Part shown: one piece after another, positions 56,679 to 64,000 of the stretch | How positions within the stretch are numbered: position 1 is the stretch's first letter | How the letters are laid out: the number at the start of each line of letters is the position of its first letter | Origin: Cannabis sativa | Taxonomy: Eukaryota; Streptophyta; Magnoliopsida; Rosales; Cannabaceae | Length of the DNA stretch: 64,000 nt | Assembly: GCF_029168945.1 (NCBI RefSeq) | Contig: NC_083602.1 | Coordinates: 89,600,027-89,664,026, forward strand | Direction: 5' to 3' | The notes under the pieces: generated by a model | Database searches by the model: none | What the model saw: only the letters and a program-made list of their open reading frames with translations | What the model was told of the DNA's origin: nothing | Position numbers and translations under genes: made by a program

Positions 56679-58623
56679 CTAAGCTGCTTCAGCCTCCAAT
56701 AACTTTCTTTCGGCCAAAGCATCCACAGCTTTTACTTTCTCAGGTACAAAATCTACAAACATTTCAAGACAATACATCAGAGAGAACAATAATGGCATAA
56801 TAGTGGAAAAAAAATGTTTAAAATCGTCTATGAAAAGTATAAGGTACCTGAAAGAAAATCGTATCTCTTCCGTTTGCTCACAACTGATGCTGAAAAAACA
56901 AACTTGTACTTAAGTACTGCTAGCATATAAATGATAAAAATTGTTTTGTAATTAATTGTAAGAAACAATTAGAGTTAAGAGTACCAAGTTGCCTAACCCC
57001 TCTCCACAGTATAAGCTGAGCATAAATAACTGGTGATCCTCTCAAGAGAGATAATACATAATAAACTGTATTCCTAGTAATAGTAGTAAACAAAAAACCA
57101 AGCCCCTGTTTCTTTTAATGTACAAAGTTCAAAAAGTATATGCCAATTCTTATAATGACAGACATTTAGCAATTGATGATTGTTATCAGAGTATAAGTAC
57201 ACAAACAGAACATCTGTTACAACCACTTGGTAAAGTCACTCCCAAAAGCTAGCGTAAGAGAGGAGGGTGCCCAAGTAGTTATATACTACCACCAACCAAT
57301 CCCATACTTAGTCAATGTGGGATCTAACAACCTCAAACTAAATGTCCCAGCTCGATTATAGTACAGCATATTACATAACAAAGTTTTATACCATTTCAGA
57401 ACCAATAACATACTTAACCAATTTACACTATGATAGGCTGCAACAGTTCCTCTTCAACCTATACAATTTCATAACTAAGTTATTATATAGCCACCAATTT
57501 AAAGCAAAATCATGCTCACTACCGTATCCGTGTTACGAGAAAAGGCAACTAAATTTAGCTTTCAACTTCTTACAACAACAAAGTTTGCCCAACCTTCCAT
57601 ACTCTATTTCAGTAATGTGCATATTTTACTTAGCAGAAAACCCCTAGATTCATAGCAATACCTAGACAATGAATAAGAATTCCTCTCACATGAAAAGCTT
57701 AATTTACTTGCCACACTCGACCTAATTATCTTAAAATTCTTTCAAAGCTCGATTCACCTAAATCAATAAGAACAACCCTTTTATTCAACTACCAAACTCC
57801 ACAGTTCAATTAAAAAAGAACTAGCTTTCCCTTGCTAACTTCATCATTGGCAACAAACACATTGTAAAATTTGAGCACTAAGAACATGGAAATTAAAGAA
57901 TGTATATTTATACAAGCTAAATTCTTAACTCGAAATGAATCATTTTAAAACAGGAAAAGAAGAAGAGAACACTTACAGAGGTGTTTGTAAGCAAGAGCCT
58001 TCTTACGATCCTTAATAGCACAAGCATGTGCATCGCCACAGAATTTTTCAATAAACTTCTCCTGAATTCAAAATCGAAAACCATACTCACTTTACGAAAA
58101 CTAAATCACCCAAATTTCAATCAAAAAGAAAAAAAAAATCTAATTAATACAACAATGCCCAACTAAAATTGAAAATCCTAAAAGAATTTGAAGACCATAC
58201 CGTAGCTTTATTAACCAAAAAAACAGCTTCATTAGAGATACGCATATCTGGATCATCGCTCCTAACAATCCTCCTAATACGCTCCATGGGAAACTTATTC
58301 ATCTTCGCGTCCTCGCTCTCTTCGGGCTCTTCCTTTCGTTCTCGTTTCTTCTGCTTCTTCTGTTTCCCATTACTGGATTTGGTAGGAGTAGAAGTTGTGA
58401 GATTTTTGGTGATGAGAACGCTGCCATTCTCAACCTCGGGATGAGAATCGGAGGTTGAGGATGGAGTAGACGGAGGCTGGTCGTGGTTTTTCAGGGTGCC
58501 ATTGGTCTTGGCCTTGTCGTTCTTCTTGGGATTGGCAGTAGTGGTATCATTCTTCTTCTTCTTCTTCTTGATTTGAGTGGTTGGGGTTTGGTTTTCAGAT
58601 AGTGGTTTTTTGGAGGAAGCCAT
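56679..58623 (-). CDS. NF-YC10: Histone-fold NF-YC-like protein (NF-YC10 / DNA polymerase epsilon small-subunit type)
   Basis: Four exons on minus: 58201-58623, 57977-58061, 56848-56889 and 56679-56752, all with GT...AG borders, giving 207 residues; Arabidopsis NF-YC10 has a similar length. The N-terminal half is low-complexity (a Lys run near 28-33, Ser/Thr/Asn-rich). The histone fold starts at FPMERIRRIVRSDD (end of exon 1) and runs through NEAVFLVNKAT/EKFIEKFCGDA (exons 1-2), KKALAYKHL/SSVVSKRKRYDFLS (exons 2-3) and DFVPEKV (exon 4). The tail is Glu/Ala/Leu-rich. Such proteins pair with an H2B-like partner, either in CCAAT-binding NF-Y-like dimers or as the Dpb3/POLE4-type subunit of DNA polymerase epsilon. 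Which applies here cannot be told. The ATG at 58623 is preferred over one 27 bp upstream because MASSKK matches the family start. Confidence 0.88.
57215..57329 (-). mobile_element. TRIM-type solo LTR in intron 2 of the NF-YC10-like gene
   Basis: On minus it reads TGTTAGATCCCACATTGAC to GTTGTAACA, 115 bp, with the start typical of plant TRIM LTRs and a TATATAACTACTTGGGCACCC middle. The flanking 5-mers ACATC and ACCTC match at four of five positions. It lies well away from both splice sites. Confidence 0.7.
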
Positions 58624-58852
58624 TGTTGTTGCTCCTAATAGTACCTTCAAACAAAAATTAAGGTCAATTTATGCAACTTTAATCTTACATATTACAACAA
58701 AAATTTACTTTTTATCTAACCAAAAAAAAAAAACATTGTTAAGAAATTTTTTAAATGTTATTATTTTTTTAAAAGTTACATGAATCTCAATAATTTTTTA
58801 AGGAAAAAAAAGATAAATATACAATTTTTATTAATTTGTCAAATTAACTATA

Positions 58853-59249
58853 GTCTAATTAGTAATTCTTTCCCCCGAACTTTGACGTGTACTAAATCGT
58901 GCCCTTTGAATTTTTTTGGTCGTTAGAAATTCTCGCGAACTATTGAGATTGTTAAATTTAAGGATTTTTGTCTAATTTCATTCAATTTTACTGTTTCAGT
59001 GATTGTTTATGTACTAAACCATGCTCCCCGAATTTTCATATCTACCAAATCATGTCCCTCAAACTTTGATATGTACTAAATAATGTCCCTTGAACTTTCA
59101 TCTATGTTAGAATTTTTTTACTAAAATTAGACAAAAGTCCTTAAATTTAACAATCTCAATAGTTCGGGGGGAATTTTTAACGGTCAAAAAAGTTCAGGGG
59201 ACACGATTTAGTACATGTCAAATTTCGGGGGAAAAATTACTAATTAGCC
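58853..59249. mobile_element. MULE-type MITE with about 130-bp inverted arms
   Basis: The left arm starts GTCTAATTAGTAATTCTTTC and the right arm inverted starts GGCTAATTAGTAATTTTTCC. Both contain CCCCCGAA, ATGTACTAAATCGTG and TATTGAGATTGTTAAATTTAAGGA-type words. The flanks TTAACTATA (58844-58852) and TTAACTAAA (59250-59258) are a 9-bp duplication with one mismatch. Confidence 0.8.
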
Positions 59250-59259
59250 TTAACTAAAA

Positions 59260-61467
59260 GACAAGATTGTACTTCAACAGAACATTACTTCTATCACCGA
59301 GGAGGATGCTAAACACTTGTGATACCTTTTAGTTATTGTTTCAACGAGAAAATAACACACATACACACAACACAAACAAAATTATAAAAATACGATTGTA
59401 CAGAATTTTTACAAATTTTAAGATTTTATTTACATAAATACAATTTTTTGATTTAGTTTTATATTATACTTGATCTTCATATTTGTATTTCACTTTTTTA
59501 GGCTATTTAGAATTTTTTTTGCTTTGAACTATGATGTATATATTATTGTGTGCGCTTGAACTTTTCAATTCGTGAACTATTCACAGTATTGTAAATTGAT
59601 CTTTTTGTCAAGTTTTGTCACAGGTAACAAACAAAATGATGACATATAGTAGTGTGTTATAAATCTTTAATTTTCATTTTTTTTAATTGATTTGAAGTAC
59701 TGTTAAGAAATCAAATCATTAAAATATAGTAGTGTGTTATAAATCTTTAATTTAAAATTTAGTGATAGGATTGACAAAATTATGGCTTTCACGAGTTTTG
59801 GGCTTCTTAACATAAAAGTATTGGGCTGGATTTTCGTAATGTTCCTAATTAAAGAGATTATTTCAGAAATACCTAAAAATAACAAAAATTTACATATAGA
59901 ATTCTGATTTTTTTACTACCAATTTTTTTTTCTTGCAGACAGTTGTTTACACGTTGTTTTAACATTGTAGAAATATAATATAACGTTTGATAACATAAAA
60001 ACAACATTAAAATAATATAAAATCATAAAAATGTAAAATAATAATAATAAAAAAGGTCATAAAAGTATAAAAAAAATTCTGATTTTTAGTGTATTATGAA
60101 AATTTTCCCACATTAAATGTTTTTTTAGGAATTATCTCAAAATAGTAATTATTTAGTAACTAATAAGAATTAACACATTATAGGAATGAATAATGAATAT
60201 AATGATTGATGAATGATCAATCTCTCCCACTCCTCACACACAAATTGTCACTTCACTAATGGCCCTCCCATTTGTGTCATTGCTTATGTCTTGTATATCC
60301 ACTATTAATAAATTGAGAGAAGTTGAAGAATACATTTTCTTACATATTAACTAAATTTACATTTAAATAAAATTTAATTTAAATATATTTTTATATGAGT
60401 ATTTATACTTAAATTACTCTCACACTTTCATATAGTCAAGATATAATTTTAAGTATAATAGAGTGTATTCTTTGGGGATGAATGTATAAGTTTGTAAAAA
60501 AATTGAGACAAAATTTTAGTTAATAAAAAATAAAAATATCGTGAAATAATAAAAATAAAACTGATAGAATAATTAAAAAAAGATGTAAACATAATAAATT
60601 TTGAAAGAAGGGTTAAAAATTAAAAGTATAAATTTAAAAAAATATAAATATAGTGGAATTTTCTCTAATAAATTTAATACATGGGATATAAGAGAATTGA
60701 ACCCTAACCCACTAATAATTATTAGTGACACTAATTATGATGTTATGATATAAAACATTATCCAACATGACAATACTCACCAGCACTAATAATGTAGTCT
60801 CATCCCTATCACGATGCCATGATAATATCAACTCAATTTTCTTTTCTTTTTTGATAATAATTAATTATATTTGTCAATAGAGTCACTACTAGTACTAATA
60901 GTATGTGTATTGGAAACCTAACTGCAAATCCCAAATCTTCTGTCACCACTTAAAATATATGCACCACCAACTTGTATATGTGTTACCAAGATCACAACAA
61001 TGGCACTAGTTTTCTGTTTTATATAGTGGAAAAAAATTAGGTTGGATTATCATTTATGCTTTTATTGATATTTTTTTGTTTTTACTTTGTTAGTTTTATT
61101 AAAAAGATTTACTAAAGTTTAAATAATTAGTTGTATGTATAATTTTTCTTTCACATAAATTATTAAATTTTTTTGGAATAATATAACCTACACATCATCA
61201 TCAGTGGTAGATTTAGTATTTAAGTTAGAGACATATTTTTTTTAAAAGGAAAGACCTACTTTGTACATGATATAGCATATTAAAAACTAATATGAATTAA
61301 TATTTTTAGTGTTAAATATAGTTTAAAGTGAAAAAAAAAAAGTTAACTTTGATAATTAAAGTATTAGATACAAATCTAATTATAGAGATTCAAAAAATAA
61401 CATATTTAAATATTTAAAAGTAAAAACGATTTTGTTGATGTTTCAATCATTGACCTCTATTATATGT
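59260..61467. other. AT-rich intergenic DNA, no gene recognised
   Basis: No open frame with a known domain, RNA gene or clear transposon end was found. It contains two copies of an ATAGTAGTGTGTTATAAATCTTTAATTT-like segment (about 59644 and 59727). Confidence 0.5.
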
Positions 61468-61468
61468 A

Positions 61469-62415
61469 CTAGTATATTGTTACGTGCGATGCACATATGC
61501 TATATTTTATATTAAGTATTATATTATGAGTTCGGAAGGAAATAAAATGAATCAAAAATAAATAATATTTAATTTAGAGAGATTTGAATAATAAATTTAA
61601 ATTAAACTTTTATGTCCAGTAAAAACATATTAGAAACAATAATAATAAGGTTATAATATATGTTGCATTTGTTCCAGTTCTTAAAATAATAGCAGCAAGA
61701 ACATCTTTGACCTGGAAAAACAAATATTACAAAATTAAGAATAAGCAAAGCGTGTGTAAATTAGACAAAGAAGGAACCCTCAATTCTCAAAGTCTCGATT
61801 ATAAAGTAACAAAGAAGTATTAAAATTTCATCTGCTCATTATAAAGCCACATTCACTCAAAATAGCACAACAAAAGTAACAAAGAAGTATTACAGGTGTA
61901 AATTTTACCAAAAGCAATGAGAATTAACAACTGATGATTGCATTCTGTTTCAGTAGGTGAAATTGAGAGAGAGAGGCTTTTGTTGTGTTTACCTGTAGGG
62001 GTGATGAATGGGTTAATCGTAAAGATTGTTTAATTTTTTTGGTTTAATTATTGAGTTTATTTTTTGAAATTTGAACGAAGCAGTGTAAAAAAATTTCAAA
62101 AATTGTAGTTTAGAGAGATATGTAAGTTAATCGTAAATATTATTTAATTTTTTGGGTTTAATTATTGGGTTTATTTTTTGAAATTTGAATTTAACCGTGT
62201 AAAAAAATTTCAAAAATGGTTGTTAGAGATATGTGGGTAAGATATTTTTTTAATTTAAAAAAAGATTGTTTAATTTTTTGGGTTTAATTATTGGGTTTAT
62301 TTATTTGTTAACATTTAACGTTAACAGTCTGTTAAGTTAATCGTGTAAGGCTAAATAAAAAAGGAATCGTTAAACCAAGAATTGCCGTTAGATAGGCACT
62401 TTTAATATATAAAGA
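61469..62415 (-). mobile_element. Short non-autonomous Helitron
   Basis: On minus it begins TCTTTATATATTAAAAGTGCC after a host A (62416) and ends CTAG before a host T (61468). A hairpin GTGC-ATC-GCAC (61484-61494) lies 11 nt before the end. The start and 'CTATCTAACGGCAATTC' subterminal words are those of a widespread plant Helitron family. 947 bp, no Rep/helicase. Confidence 0.85.
62021..62305. repeat. Tandem repeats of about 113 bp inside the Helitron
   Basis: Two full copies (62021-62133 and 62134-62245) and a partial third (from about 62262) share TTTAATTTTTTGGGTTTAATT and GAAATTTGAA...GTGTAAAAAAATTTCAAAAAT order. Confidence 0.75.
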
Positions 62416-62599
62416 TAAGATGTACATTATATTAAGAGAAATACTAAAAGACAATGGTGTTTAACACTTTTGTAAGGTGTAATATTGCTATTGGTACAAC
62501 TCAATATTGAATTCTACTTATTTCTTGAATAAATATTATTAATAATTGTTAATCAATTATGTGACAACACTTCATCATGAGTGCTAGACACTCTATACT

Positions 62600-62820
62600 A
62601 CTACAAAATTGGCTTTTCCCAATAGTTTATAACTGTCTTTTATACTTTTTCCATCGGTTCCTAAAACCGTTGGCTATGTGGGTGTCATAAAAATACGGAA
62701 CTTTAAAAGACAGTTTATAACTGTTGGGAAAAACCACTTTAAATGACAGTTTACAACCGTTGGAAAAAATCACTTTAAATGACTGTTTATAACTGTTGGG
62801 AAAAGTATTATGTAAATTAA
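62600..62820. mobile_element. Probable CACTA-type MITE remnant
   Basis: It starts CTACTACAAAATTGGCTTTT and holds alternating TATAACTGT and ACAGTTTATAACTGTTGGGAAAA words in both orientations. No clear right terminus. Confidence 0.45.
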
Positions 62821-63295
62821 ATTAAATTACTTTCTAATATATATTTTTAAAATATTAAATATATATAATAATGAAGTGTCGTTCTATGAGGCACACAATG
62901 TCTAGTACTATGATGAAGTGTCGTTCTATAATTGGTTAGCGGATTTTTATAATATTTATTAAAGTAAAACAAGTGAGACTTACTATTAAGTTTTACCTAT
63001 AAATACGTTTAATTACAAAAAATATATTGTAATTAACTAAAACACATATATTTTTCCTTTTATTATTAGAGATTGTTGTCTTTTATTGTCTTAATTGAAT
63101 AATGTCTCTTTCTTTATTAAACCATTAGCAAGTCACTCTATTCATATTGTTAATTGTGTTTATAATGAGAGAATTGTTCCTACTAGTTTACCATCTTTAA
63201 TTTTAGACAATATTTATTAACAAAGTTTTCCTTTTACTAAAAAAAATGTCTCCCTTACCTTTATATGGTCCGCCGATTCAAGTTATATAATTTTT

Positions 63296-63607
63296 CGTGT
63301 TTGGTTTACATGAATGAGTATAGGAATATAATTGTTATTCTTAAAGAAAGATCATTCAAGTGTTTAGTTTGTTTATTGTCATTGGAAACTCATTCCATAG
63401 GAATTGTAATTCATGTAAACTAAGGAATTACTTTTCCTAAATAAAATGACTTGAAAAGCCATTCCATACCAATCATCACAATTCTTATTCAATTATTGAT
63501 TCAATAGGCTTTACCAAACAAAAGAATAGAAATTCCATTCCATTCTATTCCTATTCCTATTACCATTCTCATTCCTATTTTATTTTTATTTTGTAACCAA
63601 ACACCAC
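63296..63607. mobile_element. MITE with GTGTTTGGTT ends
   Basis: CGTGTTTGGTTTACA at the left and TGTAACCAAACACCA at the right form an inverted pair enclosing 312 bp rich in ATTCC/GGAAT words. Flanking duplication not resolved. Confidence 0.5.
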
Positions 63608-64000
63608 CTCAAAATCTAGAAAATTGAAAAATGAGGCATTAAAGTTTCATTTAATTGGAATCAGAATAATCAATGAGAGAAATGAATTAGTTTAAAATAA
63701 AAAATAATCGAAAATAATATTTTATTATATTATTTACTAAATTGTCTGGAAAGAAAAACAGAATCATATTATTTTGTTTACATAACTAGAAAAAGTAATC
63801 GAAATGCTTTAATTTGACAAAATTATCATTATTAGATCATGTAATTATTTTCTGTTCATAGATTTTTAAAGGGCATATTTATCTTTTTCATTTTTAATTA
63901 ATAAAATAAAAATAAATTAAGTTAGAAAAAGGAAATGTATTCCTATAAAAATGAGGAGAGAACTTTTTTCCTTTATTTTCTCCCTAATTTGTTTAGGGCC

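Overview
The window is nuclear DNA of a flowering plant, almost certainly a eudicot. It is AT-rich and intron-bearing, carries plant-specific gene families, and is crowded with plant transposons (SIRE-like Copia, Cassandra and other TRIM elements, MULEs, CACTA-type MITEs, Helitrons, L1 LINEs). The many FLA11/12-type cell-wall genes would suit a fibre-rich or woody species. The exact taxon cannot be read from the sequence.

Host genes. Eight single-exon fasciclin-like arabinogalactan protein (FLA) genes dominate. They fall into three types: type A (9.5 kb minus; 48.2, 51.6 and 54.4 kb plus), type B (14.0 and 41.8 kb minus) and type C (32.2 and 44.5 kb minus). Types B and C sit together in a block of about 4.6 kb that is present twice (13.4-33.6 kb and 41.3-46.0 kb). 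The first copy has been stretched to 20 kb by later transposon insertions. Type A was amplified as a tandem trio. Between the two blocks lie an intact SPT16 gene (FACT histone chaperone, 37.1-40.9 kb), a truncated RPAP2-like CTD-phosphatase gene (33.7-35.3 kb) and a second copy of the SPT16 first exon and splice donor (36.5 kb). A small EF-hand gene lies at 6.0 kb. A complete four-exon histone-fold gene of the NF-YC10 type lies at 56.7-58.6 kb.

Mobile DNA. 0-4.4 kb is a nest: the 3' end of one Copia element lies in the 3' part of a SIRE-like Copia element, whose LTR holds a Cassandra solo LTR. 11.7-13.2 kb is a dead LINE hit by a MITE. 18.8-31.8 kb is best read as a 13,005-bp Helitron inserted in a MITE. 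The paralogous MITE at 43.5 kb supplies the empty site. Inside the Helitron sit a 0.87-kb MULE, an 8.84-kb ULP1-carrying MULE with TIRs and 8-bp target duplications, and another Cassandra solo LTR. A second, short Helitron lies at 61.5-62.4 kb.

Most unusual signal. The ULP1-carrying MULE contains three arrays (20.69-21.17, 26.99-27.37 and 28.05-28.30 kb) built from sixteen quartets of a TGTCGAC-like word. The four words in a quartet are phased at 11 bp, and quartets recur about every 70 bp. The spacers between quartets show no obvious similarity to one another. One array lies in each non-coding interval of the element, which looks like a regularly spaced protein-binding or chromatin platform. 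The same element carries a small gene for a CX2C-X15-CX2C protein that I do not recognise.
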